A stretch of 64,000 bases of DNA from Ferrovibrio xuzhouensis. Its GTDB lineage: Bacteria; Pseudomonadota; Alphaproteobacteria; Ferrovibrionales; Ferrovibrionaceae. Every line of letters starts with the position of its first letter. Positions within the stretch are counted from its first letter, which is position 1. The position numbers and the translations under genes are program-made. Below are positions 15,864-24,660 of the stretch, one piece after another. The notes beneath the pieces were generated by a model that was not told where the DNA came from, searched no databases, and saw only the letters and a list, made by a program, of their open reading frames with translations. The DNA is taken from NCBI RefSeq assembly GCF_042648965.1, contig NZ_JBHRYJ010000005.1, forward strand, positions 186,001 through 250,000, written 5' to 3'.

Positions 15864-17845
15864 TATTGCGAATTCTAACCCACAGCGAACTCGGTGTATT
15901 TCACGAGTACAGACGCCAAGGTAAAGAAGGCTCCAAGCAACGCGCAATCAATTTTGATTGGGATGTCGTAGATCGTGTATTCCCGGCCGCTAAAGACGAC
16001 GACCGTATCGACATGGACCTCGAGTACGAAACAGATTCGGGTACAGGAAGCGCCCGCCAATGGTTGAAACGGCAAGATAAGAATTGGCGCCTGGAAGGAA
16101 ACTGCCCGACAGACAAGTGTTACCATTTCGTCGAACCGGGCTGTCTGTTTGCAATGGAAGTTGACGCGAGTAAGAGCCCTGCCTCTGGTTCTTGGGCCGT
16201 ATTTTCTCGATCTGATGACGCGACCAGAGCCATCCTCAATGATGGTGAGAGCCGCGGGCTGGCAAAATCATCAATGATTGCACTGCATGATGATGAGGGG
16301 CGGCATATTTGGGAGATTCTATCCAATGCCAGACCGAAACTCTTTTCCTTTCGCGGCAATGGAGCAAAGGACATGACAGGCGAGATCCCGTCTAAGGGTA
16401 AGAAACTTGATCCGAATCCGGCCCGGCTGGTGCAGATTCTGGCAGCTGTTGGCCACACTCTACCTTCTGCTGTCGCGGATATTGTCGACAATGCCATTAC
16501 GGCAAATGCGACACGGATCGACATAACATTCGGCCGCCCTGATACTGGACATGGGCGCTGGATGGCTATTGCCGACAACGGAACCGGAATGGATGAAGAC
16601 ACACTTGCTGAAGCAATGAGGATTGGTAGTGCCCTGGAGTACCAATCAAACAGCCTGGGGAAGTATGGTTACGGGCTGAAGGGGGCATCATGGTCGCAAG
16701 CCAAGGTCTTTACTGTCATTACCAAACAAGAAGGTAAACCTGTTCACCACCTGACCTGGGATGTGAACGACATGCAGGATTGGACCGCGAAATCGGATCC
16801 ACTTGAATCCTGGGAGCGTGATGCAGCCAAACTTGAGAATCATGGAACTGCCGTCCTTTGGAAAAATATGAAGCCTCCCCAAACCGGCCCTGGACTTCGC
16901 GGATTGGACCCGTTTACCGGTGAAATTCTTCAGCTAGAGCGCCACCTTGAGCTCGTGTTTCATCGTTTCCTCGAAGGTGACGCCAAGGGCCGTCAGAAAG
17001 TCACAATTGCCATAAATGGCAAACCAATTGCGCCGAACAACCCGGTTGGTCATGCACTGGTTGAACCATTTGATGCCAAAACGATTCGAGTTCCGACTGA
17101 AACCGAAGATGGAAAGGTTCTTGTCCGAGCCAATGTATTGCCGTCTGAGGAAGAGGTCACAAAGTTCCACGGAGCCGATTCTGAAGCAGCAAAGAGAGAT
17201 CTTGACCGCATTGGCCTGTACGGAAAACGGAATGACACTCAAGGGCTCTTCATATACCGCCACGACCGTTTGATTAAATGGGGTGGTTGGCACCAAATGT
17301 GGGAAACGAATGACGAAAAAACCAAACTTGCTCGAGTAATCGTAGATTTTGACGACGTTTTAGACGATGCGTTCAAGATCAACATCAGCAAGCAGATTGT
17401 ACAGCTGCCCCAATCACTCCAAATTGAAGTTAAGAAGCTCTCCGACGTTGCGAGAAAGGCGAGCCAGCAAAAATACAGAAAGCCAAAGCAGTCGTCTAAT
17501 CCAGGACCATCAGCTGGTAGTGCTGGCAATCGCCATGTTCCAGGCAGTTCGCAACCAGCCCAACCTCGCACGCTTCAAACGCCGACGGGCTCATCACCCG
17601 CCTCTGCTTCAATCCCCCCAAGCGTATCGGTTACCGACGTGTCCACGGATAAGTTCTTGTGGAAGGTGTCGACCGGCCTCACTGGTTTAGTTGACCTGCA
17701 ATTTAGTGCGGTAAGTACTGACCTTTCAGGCCTGATCAAGCAGATTCAGGATGATGAAATAGCCGTTGAATATTTAACAAATTTTCTCCGCAAGCTAGAC
17801 GACATAGGCGTCCAAAGATTGTTATTGGAGCGGAAGATTGCCTGA
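15851..17845 (+). CDS. MORC-like GHKL ATPase of a restriction-modification system
   Basis: This is a 664-aa protein. About 170 N-terminal residues (HEYRRQGKEGSKQRAINFD start) precede a GHKL ATPase. The N-box is ADIVDNAITANA near residue 209, where Asp takes the place of the usual catalytic Glu. Box G1 is IADNGTGMDED near 240, and the lid motif is GKYGYGLKGASWSQA near 270. An S5-like domain follows, then a proline/serine-rich linker (about 560-595) and a short C-terminal domain. Prokaryotic MORC/paraMORC ATPases have been linked by gene neighbourhood to restriction systems with Z1 helicase-like ATPases and endonucleases (Iyer, Abhiman and Aravind). That is exactly this context. It probably clamps or remodels DNA during target recognition. 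The stop overlaps the Z1 start (TGATG). Confidence 0.85.
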   Translation: MRFLILRILTHSELGVFHEYRRQGKEGSKQRAINFDWDVVDRVFPAAKDDDRIDMDLEYETDSGTGSARQWLKRQDKNWRLEGNCPTDKCYHFVEPGCLFAMEVDASKSPASGSWAVFSRSDDATRAILNDGESRGLAKSSMIALHDDEGRHIWEILSNARPKLFSFRGNGAKDMTGEIPSKGKKLDPNPARLVQILAAVGHTLPSAVADIVDNAITANATRIDITFGRPDTGHGRWMAIADNGTGMDEDTLAEAMRIGSALEYQSNSLGKYGYGLKGASWSQAKVFTVITKQEGKPVHHLTWDVNDMQDWTAKSDPLESWERDAAKLENHGTAVLWKNMKPPQTGPGLRGLDPFTGEILQLERHLELVFHRFLEGDAKGRQKVTIAINGKPIAPNNPVGHALVEPFDAKTIRVPTETEDGKVLVRANVLPSEEEVTKFHGADSEAAKRDLDRIGLYGKRNDTQGLFIYRHDRLIKWGGWHQMWETNDEKTKLARVIVDFDDVLDDAFKINISKQIVQLPQSLQIEVKKLSDVARKASQQKYRKPKQSSNPGPSAGSAGNRHVPGSSQPAQPRTLQTPTGSSPASASIPPSVSVTDVSTDKFLWKVSTGLTGLVDLQFSAVSTDLSGLIKQIQDDEIAVEYLTNFLRKLDDIGVQRLLLERKIA

Positions 17846-20211
17846 TGGAAGCGGTTCGCATCTTAGGAGGCATACCGCCCAAAGCCGCCTGGACGGATAG
17901 AATTCAGCTTAGCGGCTGGTATCACTGGTCCCGCCTGGAAGCGCTACTAAAGAATGATGGGAAGTGGACTAGAGACCAGATTGCTTCTTTATCCGCAGAG
18001 TCACTTCGCGTTCTCCGGCACCTGCCTGATCCAAAGAGCGACTTTCCATTTCAAGGTCGCGGCCTCGTAGTGGGGTACGTCCAAAGCGGAAAAACTGCAA
18101 ATTACACTGCCGTAGCCGCCCGAGCCGTAGACGCGGGCTACCGGATAGTCGTTGTCCTTTCTGGCATTCATGACTCGCTGCGCAACCAGACCCAGAACCG
18201 GCTCGAGCGTGAACTAACCGGACATCAATCGGACGGCGTAGCCCCCGCTGAGCTGGGACGGGAGTGGATTTGCCTTACCACACCGACCGACGACTTTCAG
18301 GAGCCCGACGTCAGGATTTTGCAGTCTCCTGCACCCTTTCTCGCAATTGTGAAAAAGCACACGGTCATACTGGGAAAGCTGGACAAGTGGCTGGACTCTG
18401 CTTCGCGATATTTGTTCGACATGCCTGTTCTCATAATCGATGACGAAGCCGACCAAGCCTCCATCAATACCAAAGGAAACAGACCACCGGACCCTTCAAT
18501 TGATGACGGGGATGACGAAGACACAACATCTGCACCATCGAAAACGAACGCGCTCATCAGATCTATCCTTGGACGCGCGCCAAAAGCATCATATATCGCA
18601 TATACAGCGACGCCGTTCGCCAACATTTTTATCGACCCGACTGCCGTTGACCGGCGAGTCGGCGAAGATCTATTCCCACGCGACTTCGTAATCCAACTTC
18701 CGCGGCCAGACGGCTATACTGGGACTGAAGAGCTGTTCGGATCGACGGCCCGCGACCGGAACGTGCTGCAGCCCGTCCCCGAAGAAGACATAAAATCCCT
18801 CCGCTCTGCGCGCAGGAAGAAAAGCACTCAAATCGTCATTGATAGGAAGCCGGATAGCCTCCCACTTTCTTTATCTAATGCACTTATCTCCTTCTGTCTT
18901 GCCGGGTCGATTCGATCCCTGCGCCCTCAGTTCGAAGATGCACCGCACACCATGTTGGTGCATGTAAGCCAGCGGATTCCGGATCAAGAGCGTATTGCGG
19001 CAAGTATTCGGGAGCAGGTTGAATTGTGGCGCGCCGCTGACGCACAACAACAAAATCTCGAAGGAATTTTTCGACCTGTATGGAACGAATTCAAAGGCGG
19101 TGTAGCGGCACCAGCAGATGAGCAGACAATTATTCGAGCCGCTATCTCTGTTCTGCGACAGCTGGATGTAGTCACGCTGAATAGCGATTCGAATCAGAAC
19201 CTAGAATACGATACTAAGCCCGGACGTCATATCGTCGCGGTTGGCGGGAATAGACTGTCGCGCGGCCTGACACTTGAAGGGCTTACAGTGTCGTATTTCC
19301 TTCGCACCACCTCTATGGCAGACACTCTGCTGCAGATGGCGCGCTGGTATGGGTTTCGGCACGGATACGAAGATTTGATTCGCATCTGGACGACCGATGG
19401 TATTGCTCGATGGTTCGCCGAACTCGCCCTTGTCGAACAATCCCTCAGGGACGCTATTGTTTCACTTGGCCAGGCCGGACGGCGCCCGAATCAAATGGCT
19501 CTCAGATTGCGAGCACACAGCGAGCTATTGCTGACTGCCAGAAACAAATCCAGGACTGCCGCAACACAAGCTGACTCGTGGTCAGGCGAGCACCCCCAAA
19601 CCGTCATGCTTCCGCTCTCTGAGCCATCCAAGCTGACTGCAAATTTGGAACTCACAACTAATCTTCTATCTGCACTTCGTCCAAGCGAGCGCTTTCATGG
19701 CGGCTATATTGCGCGCGACGTTAGCGCGGCAGTGATTATCGAGTTCCTGCGTAACTACCAAACTCATGATGACATAGTAGCACTTCGGCCCAATCTCCTC
19801 GCGGATTGGATAGCCGCCAGAAGCACTGTCGACGAGTTGGTTGACTGGACGGTATTCGTTCCGTCGCCATCGAGCGGCAATCCGACTAAATTGGGGGACC
19901 TGGAAGTAGGCTTGGTGAAACGCAGCCCACTCAGCAGTGAAGGGATAGGAATCCTCACTGACCCCGCACATGAGGGAGTGGACCTGCCTGAAGGACCAGA
20001 AGGATTTAAGCGCGAAAGTGGAGCGTATGACGCGGAAGCTATGAGGGCTGCACGACCTGCGTCGCAGGGGCTACTGATCGTTTACCCGCTTGACCCCGAA
20101 ATCCTTCGCGTATCGAACATCAACGCCGTCATTGCAATCGCCTTGAGCCTGCCACGCACTTCAGATGAGGGCGCGAATTGGGTTGTAAATTCTGAGGTGA
20201 CTCGTGACTGA
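17845..20211 (+). CDS. Z1-domain superfamily II helicase-like ATPase
   Basis: This is a 788-aa protein. Walker A is VVGYVQSGKTAN near residue 76, Walker B is LIIDDEADQAS near 198, a motif III-like stretch is YIAYTATPFANIF, and the Z1 signature is VAVGGNRLSRGLTLEGLTVSYFLRTT near 462, continuing to LLQMARWYGFR. The Z1 family lies in the SF2 helicase fold and is found with MORC-like ATPases in restriction operons. It is expected to translocate on or remodel DNA using ATP. It overlaps the MORC gene by one base and the nuclease gene by 8 bp, so all four products are likely made in fixed ratio. Confidence 0.92.
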   Translation: MEAVRILGGIPPKAAWTDRIQLSGWYHWSRLEALLKNDGKWTRDQIASLSAESLRVLRHLPDPKSDFPFQGRGLVVGYVQSGKTANYTAVAARAVDAGYRIVVVLSGIHDSLRNQTQNRLERELTGHQSDGVAPAELGREWICLTTPTDDFQEPDVRILQSPAPFLAIVKKHTVILGKLDKWLDSASRYLFDMPVLIIDDEADQASINTKGNRPPDPSIDDGDDEDTTSAPSKTNALIRSILGRAPKASYIAYTATPFANIFIDPTAVDRRVGEDLFPRDFVIQLPRPDGYTGTEELFGSTARDRNVLQPVPEEDIKSLRSARRKKSTQIVIDRKPDSLPLSLSNALISFCLAGSIRSLRPQFEDAPHTMLVHVSQRIPDQERIAASIREQVELWRAADAQQQNLEGIFRPVWNEFKGGVAAPADEQTIIRAAISVLRQLDVVTLNSDSNQNLEYDTKPGRHIVAVGGNRLSRGLTLEGLTVSYFLRTTSMADTLLQMARWYGFRHGYEDLIRIWTTDGIARWFAELALVEQSLRDAIVSLGQAGRRPNQMALRLRAHSELLLTARNKSRTAATQADSWSGEHPQTVMLPLSEPSKLTANLELTTNLLSALRPSERFHGGYIARDVSAAVIIEFLRNYQTHDDIVALRPNLLADWIAARSTVDELVDWTVFVPSPSSGNPTKLGDLEVGLVKRSPLSSEGIGILTDPAHEGVDLPEGPEGFKRESGAYDAEAMRAARPASQGLLIVYPLDPEILRVSNINAVIAIALSLPRTSDEGANWVVNSEVTRD

Positions 20212-21187
20212 GACACCCAACCCGGCTCTTTGGTCAACACTGCGCGCCAACAGGCCGCGATCTGAAGGATCACTAGTCACCGCTCCAATTGTGATTGACG
20301 GCTCTCCCACCCCTTTAAGTGTGGCGATGGACAGCTCAGGATTTTTACATTTAATGATACCTGTGCAAAGCGGCCCAGTTGGCCCCAAACCGGCGGATTT
20401 GAATGGGCTGAGGCTTCGCCACTCGATTTTGGAAAGCGGTGAAGTATTGGACCTGTCCGCACCACCGTCACATGAGCGGGTCTTTACTCCTTTCTGCCGC
20501 GACATCATTGACGCTGTAGTAGTGCATAGCCGCGAACCTTGGGCCGCTGCAGCAGCGACGGTGCGAGCCTGGCAGTCAGCCTGGAAGCCCATGCGCCAAC
20601 ACATGGAGAAAACAGCTCAAGTAGGTCTGTTCGGCGAGCTACTTTTCCTGAATAGCATAATGCTCCCAAGCATTGGCACAACTTCGATCGATGAATGGAG
20701 CGGCCCGAATCAAGAGCGCCATGATTTTTCGGGTGAGCAGATTCACGTTGAAGTGAAGACGACAAGGAAAGGTCGATCTGAGCACGAAATTTCGAGACTC
20801 GACCAGCTTCGAGTGCCCGACGGTCGACGATTACTTCTCGCGTCTATCCAAGTTGAAGAATCGATCACTGGAGAGCATTCCCTCGCGACCCAAATCGATT
20901 CTGTAGTCGAATTTATTCGGATGGATGCCGCTGCGCTCGATCTCTTTATGAGCAAGCTCTATGACCTCGGCTGGGCTGAGGAAATGCGAGAATCTGGGGA
21001 AATGCTTAAATTTAACGTAAGGGCTGCCGACGTCTATGAAGTGGACTCAGATTTCCCTCGTATCCCTGACGATTTCGAGCAGCCGAGCGGTGTTGTGTCG
21101 ATAAAATATATTATCGATTTAGCTAACATTCCGAAATTGGATCGTGATGAAACCATTTTGGCGATAAGGGAAGCCCATCTTGGCTAG
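20204..21187 (+). CDS. PD-(D/E)XK-motif endonuclease of the MORC/Z1 system
   Basis: This 327-aa protein starts at a GTG inside the end of the Z1 gene. The nuclease core is GLFGELLFLNS followed by HDFSGEQIHVEVKTT near residue 173. This gives the E, D and ExK metal-binding residues of the restriction-endonuclease fold; SRLDQLRVPDGRRLLL continues the core. It matches the PD-(D/E)XK family that accompanies Z1 proteins. It is the likely DNA-cleaving subunit, directed by MORC and Z1 and blocked by the methyltransferase's mark. It is the last gene of the rightward operon and is convergent with the DGQHR gene 48 bp away. Confidence 0.85.
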   Translation: MTETPNPALWSTLRANRPRSEGSLVTAPIVIDGSPTPLSVAMDSSGFLHLMIPVQSGPVGPKPADLNGLRLRHSILESGEVLDLSAPPSHERVFTPFCRDIIDAVVVHSREPWAAAAATVRAWQSAWKPMRQHMEKTAQVGLFGELLFLNSIMLPSIGTTSIDEWSGPNQERHDFSGEQIHVEVKTTRKGRSEHEISRLDQLRVPDGRRLLLASIQVEESITGEHSLATQIDSVVEFIRMDAAALDLFMSKLYDLGWAEEMRESGEMLKFNVRAADVYEVDSDFPRIPDDFEQPSGVVSIKYIIDLANIPKLDRDETILAIREAHLG

Positions 21188-21234
21188 AGCCCAGGAAACA
21201 ACACCTGTGATTGGCCTCCCTACTTCGCTCATTC

Positions 21235-22740
21235 TTAGTTGAAGCTATTTTGTTTGTGCTCGAATTCGTCTGCGTCCGCGATAGCATTTGCAACGGTCGG
21301 ACGAGGACTGAACCCGAGTTGATAGCGTATTAAGTCTCCGATTCGCGGGTAGACATCGTTGTGCCTGGAGCCAAAGCGGACCCACTTGTTTGCCTCATCC
21401 CAGTTTCCGGCGTCTAAATTTGTGCCTTCCGGAACAAATACGTAGTTCTCGATGCCTGGGAACTTTTCAGCTCTTGCCGACTTTGTCATGAACAAAGCCT
21501 GCCAAATTTCGTTTGTGTGGTTGAAATCCAGTCTTCCTGCGGCAATGGCGGTAAATAAATCTGCCAAATGCTGGTGATTTTGCACTGTTTTCGTGCCGTA
21601 TCCTAAATCATAGGCTAACTTGGCGATCGCTTTCTGAACCACAGTTTGTTGGAGCACTGTTACTGATCGAGCTCCCTTGGTTCCAAAGCCAGGAACCGCT
21701 GCAATAGACTTCCAAAACTTCCTGCCGAATTCAGCGCGCTCGCTCACTAGGGCTGGCGTGACCAGGGAAGACGACGTCTTGCCGTTGAACAATAGAGAGC
21801 AGATTTGCAGGAGATCTTTCCTCTTCAATTGCCCTGTATCGTGGTGCCAATCCGATTGATCGGCATCGGACGGATGCTGAATGATTTCCTCACGAACAAG
21901 TACTTCATTGATATATTTATTAAGCGGGTCCGAATGATCAAAGCTGTTTACAAATGAAACTTGTAGAGGCTTCGCCCTAGCATTCAGATCAACGAACATC
22001 TGCTGCTCTTGTTCGGCGCTTAATCCTAAATGAACTTCAACGGCTACAGTCGACTTAATAAGAGCCGCCTCAAGAATTTTTTGCCAGAAGTCGTGCTCAC
22101 TCTCGCTGATTAATTCATCTGAATAGTGAGGGGGGGCGAAGATACCCTTCTTCGGATATTTGTAAGTTCGCGTAACGTCCTTCAAGAATTCCAGGACGTA
22201 ATCGAAACCCTCCCGTCGATGCTGCCCATCAACGACATAAAGAAGGTGCTTCTGACCCAGGGACACGCGATAGACACCAGTCTGCGTGTCGTTGCGGTCT
22301 TTAATTGGGTCAATCGCAATATCACCACCACCGAATCGGCATTGGCGGATGTTGCAGACGATGGGCTGCAATGCAGCATATGGACCGCTTGGCAAATAAC
22401 TTGCCAATTTCTCCAGTGCGGGTGAGATCTGTGCACCCCCGCTTTTCATTTCTCGCAGCTGCGCATTCACCAAGCCCATCAGTGTGTACTGTGCCAGAGC
22501 CTTTGCATGGCCGGGTATCAACGATCTTTGCGCTACCGCTTCGTCTGCAAATTGTGCATTTGCGGCGTTGTTTGTTCGGTTGGCCACCCAGGAGATATCA
22601 ATGAACTGGCGCAACGAGAGAGACAGCTTGAGTGTCAAACTTCCCAAATTCTCCCCCACAAGGGCGACATAGGTTCGAGTTTGACTATCGAGTGCGCCAG
22701 CGAGGTCGGCCAAGGTCTGAGGATGCGACGGATTGTTCAT
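21235..22740 (-). CDS. DGQHR-domain protein (DndB-related)
   Basis: This is a 501-aa protein. The signature VVDGQHRREGFDYV is near residue 165. It is followed by an IKSTVAVEVHLGLSAEQEQQMFVDLNARAKPLQ block, as in ParB/DndB-like proteins. In phosphorothioate systems DndB is a DNA-binding regulator with ATPase activity; other DGQHR proteins occur in assorted modification and defence loci with unknown roles. I place the start at 22740 (MNNPSH), after a GGGGGAA ribosome site, rather than 22812. It faces the nuclease gene and is divergent from vsr, sharing the intergenic region with four CCWGG sites. It may regulate the modification genes; this is inference. Confidence 0.82.
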   Translation of the reverse strand: MNNPSHPQTLADLAGALDSQTRTYVALVGENLGSLTLKLSLSLRQFIDISWVANRTNNAANAQFADEAVAQRSLIPGHAKALAQYTLMGLVNAQLREMKSGGAQISPALEKLASYLPSGPYAALQPIVCNIRQCRFGGGDIAIDPIKDRNDTQTGVYRVSLGQKHLLYVVDGQHRREGFDYVLEFLKDVTRTYKYPKKGIFAPPHYSDELISESEHDFWQKILEAALIKSTVAVEVHLGLSAEQEQQMFVDLNARAKPLQVSFVNSFDHSDPLNKYINEVLVREEIIQHPSDADQSDWHHDTGQLKRKDLLQICSLLFNGKTSSSLVTPALVSERAEFGRKFWKSIAAVPGFGTKGARSVTVLQQTVVQKAIAKLAYDLGYGTKTVQNHQHLADLFTAIAAGRLDFNHTNEIWQALFMTKSARAEKFPGIENYVFVPEGTNLDAGNWDEANKWVRFGSRHNDVYPRIGDLIRYQLGFSPRPTVANAIADADEFEHKQNSFN

Positions 22741-22768
22741 GATTTGCGTTCCCCCAAGGATTAGAAAT

Positions 22769-22837
22769 CCAGGAGTAAGGATTTTTTTGTCCTGGCACAA
22801 GAAAAAAATCACCAGGGTATTTTTTATTTTTACCTGG
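22769..22837. promoter_or_regulatory. Four phased CCWGG sites between divergent DGQHR and vsr genes
   Basis: CCAGG at 22769, CCTGG at 22791, CCAGG at 22812 and CCTGG at 22833 alternate at steps of 22, 21 and 21 bp, about two helical turns each. They form two inverted repeats: CCAGGA / TCCTGG, and TCACCAGG / CCTGGTGA (22809-22840). The spacers are nearly pure A/T. Bases 22781-22798 repeat the motif at the methyltransferase start. This suits an operator array on one face of DNA, possibly methylation-sensitive. Confidence 0.55.
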
Positions 22838-22926
22838 TGAATAAAATTGTATTCCGCTTAAATCTTCGACAGCCATCCTTTCCAGCAAGAATTGTACACC
22901 TCGACAACATGTTATCTGTAGTCCAC

Positions 22927-23379
22927 ATGGCAAAGCGCAGCTCATCAGATCGAGGCGGGGCAAGACGACATCGGGGGGACTTTATGTCGCCGGAAGTTCG
23001 CAGCGCCGTCATGTCAAAGATTCGAAGCAAAGATACTGGACCTGAGCGGCGAATAGCCGAATTGCTTTCCGCACTCGGCTATAGGTGGGAATCCCACGCG
23101 AAGGACCTTCCGGGCCGACCGGACCTTGTCTTCATGGCGCAAAGGGTAGCTGTATTCGTAGATGGCGACTTTTGGCACGGGTGGAGGTTTTCTCAGTGGA
23201 GAGACAAGCTTTCCGAAGCCTGGGAAGCGAAGATTGAAGCAAATCGACGTCGTGATATTCGAAACCGCAGACGCTTGAGGCGTATGGGTTGGCGAGTAGT
23301 GCGCTTGTGGGAACATCAAATTGAGCGAGACTGCGATAAGTGTATTGCAAAGATATTGAGTGCGATTGAGGGGGCATAG
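22927..23379 (+). CDS. vsr: Very short patch repair endonuclease Vsr
   Basis: This endonuclease of about 150 aa nicks beside T:G mismatches that arise from deaminated 5-methylcytosine. Visible family features are RSAVMSKIRSKDTGPERRIAELL, LPGRPDLVF with the catalytic aspartate, and VAVFVDGDFWHGW with metal-site residues. The C-terminus is basic. Vsr genes accompany C5-methyltransferases, consistent with the methyltransferase 7 kb upstream; the MORC operon ends in between. Start choice is uncertain: ATG 22927 gives MAKRSSS, upstream in-frame ATGs lie at 22837 and 22909, and ATG 22984 has the best ribosome site (GGGGGGAC) and still keeps the nuclease core. It is divergent from the DGQHR gene. 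Confidence 0.9.
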   Translation: MAKRSSSDRGGARRHRGDFMSPEVRSAVMSKIRSKDTGPERRIAELLSALGYRWESHAKDLPGRPDLVFMAQRVAVFVDGDFWHGWRFSQWRDKLSEAWEAKIEANRRRDIRNRRRLRRMGWRVVRLWEHQIERDCDKCIAKILSAIEGA

Positions 23380-23523
23380 GCTCCTAACTATAATTGCGGC
23401 TGCCTCTCGAGTTGCAGTTCGACATTGCCGACCGTGCCCAATGGACTCCGGCAGAGAGTGCTTCTGCAGCTGCTCTCGACCATTGGAACCCTAACGGCTA
23501 AAATTCGCTCTGAACCCGATTCC

Positions 23524-23805
23524 ATGACTCACGCCCTAGAAGCCTTCACCCTGCGTCCTGTCGACCTGACCCGCCCAAATTGGGCGGCCAGCACCCACAA
23601 GTCGCGTTGCACAGTGTTTGCGAAGGACGAACGGGCGGCCCGGCGCATCGCCAGCAATCAATTTCGCATCGCCGTAGCCAGTACAATGGGAAAACCCATT
23701 CCCACGAGCCCGTGGTTGAACGAGGACGACGTGTACTGCGTGATTGCCAGCGTGCCCGGCGGCATTTCGGCCGATCTCGAAGGCATCGTGGTCATCCCGG
23801 ACTGA
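23524..23805 (+). CDS. Small hypothetical protein upstream of metallophosphoesterase
   Basis: This 93-aa protein starts MTHALEAFTLRPVDLTRPNWAAS and ends SADLEGIVVIPD. It has no signal, membrane segment or known motif. GC content returns to chromosomal level here after the restriction genes, so it belongs to a different insertion or to older DNA. It ends 15 bp before the phosphoesterase start and is probably co-transcribed with it. An in-frame ATG at 23425 would add 33 residues, but those look like chance translation. Confidence 0.55.
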   Translation: MTHALEAFTLRPVDLTRPNWAASTHKSRCTVFAKDERAARRIASNQFRIAVASTMGKPIPTSPWLNEDDVYCVIASVPGGISADLEGIVVIPD

Positions 23806-23820
23806 TATCGTATTCAGACC

Positions 23821-24516
23821 GTGTCATCCTTCCTTTTCGCTGGCGACCCGCACGGCAACTTCCGCCCAATCGTCACCGCGGCCCTGAAGGATAAGCCGAA
23901 GGCTGTCGTCCTTCTCGGCGACTACGACCTGGCGATGCCGCTCGACCAGGAGATGAAGCCTGTCATCGAGGCTGGCATCGAAGTCTGGTGGATCCGCGGC
24001 AACCACGACGCGGACCGCGGGAGCTGGCACGATTTCCTGTTCGGGTCCGCATTGGCAGACTTCGACCTCAATGGCCGGGTCATCGACATCGGTGGCCTGC
24101 GGATCGCTGGCCTGGGCGGTGTGTTCGACCCGAAGGTCTGGCACCCGGGCCTGAACAACGGCGAGCCAACCCACCGTTCCCCTGACGCCCTGGCTGAGGC
24201 ATTGAGCTGGCGCCCGTCGACCAGTCCAGGGCCCGTCCGGAACGGCATCCCGCTTCGGCACCGATCGGCCATCTTCTGGTCCGACTACGAGGCCCTGTGG
24301 GACCAGCGGGCCGACATCCTGGTGACACACGAGGCACCGGACTCACACCGGCATGGCTTCAGGGCTCTGGGTGAGCTGGCCGAGGCGATGGGGGTCTCGG
24401 TGATCATCCATGGCCACCATCACGAAGCCTATGAGGGCCAGACCGCGGGCGGTGTCCGGGTTATCGGGGTCGATCGGGAGGCGGTGGTGGGGTGGCCGGG
24501 TGCCGATTTCATTTAA
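23821..24516 (+). CDS. Calcineurin-like metallophosphoesterase
   Basis: This 231-aa protein starts at GTG. The full dimetal signature is present: AGDPHGN (D-x-H), VLLGDYDL (GD), RGNHDAD (GNHD), LVTHEAPDS (H) and IHGHHHEAYEG (GHxH). This is a phosphohydrolase of the calcineurin superfamily; the substrate (nucleotide, cyclic nucleotide or protein) is unknown. GD is followed by Y rather than the usual hydrophobic/small residues, a minor variation. It follows a small hypothetical gene in the same operon. In an island, a phosphodiesterase could act on nucleotide signals, but nothing in the sequence ties it to the TIR genes. Confidence 0.85.
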   Translation: MSSFLFAGDPHGNFRPIVTAALKDKPKAVVLLGDYDLAMPLDQEMKPVIEAGIEVWWIRGNHDADRGSWHDFLFGSALADFDLNGRVIDIGGLRIAGLGGVFDPKVWHPGLNNGEPTHRSPDALAEALSWRPSTSPGPVRNGIPLRHRSAIFWSDYEALWDQRADILVTHEAPDSHRHGFRALGELAEAMGVSVIIHGHHHEAYEGQTAGGVRVIGVDREAVVGWPGADFI

Positions 24517-24534
24517 ACTCAAGTAAATCGAACC

Positions 24535-24550
24535 GAATACATCTGTATTC
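24535..24550. promoter_or_regulatory. Palindromic operator-like site
   Basis: GAATACATCTGTATTC has perfect 7-bp arms around a TC centre. It lies in the AT-rich 145-bp gap between the phosphoesterase and the next gene, at a position suited to a dimeric repressor controlling the gene at 24661. No regulator gene adjoins it. Confidence 0.4.
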
Positions 24551-24660
24551 CAGTAAAAAATTCGCAAAGCTCTTGGCTAAGTCTTGAGAATAGATATTGT
24601 TTATTTGAACCTTCAGCTAAACTTGATCTCGGGCGTATTGTCGCCCTGCGCTGGCGACCG

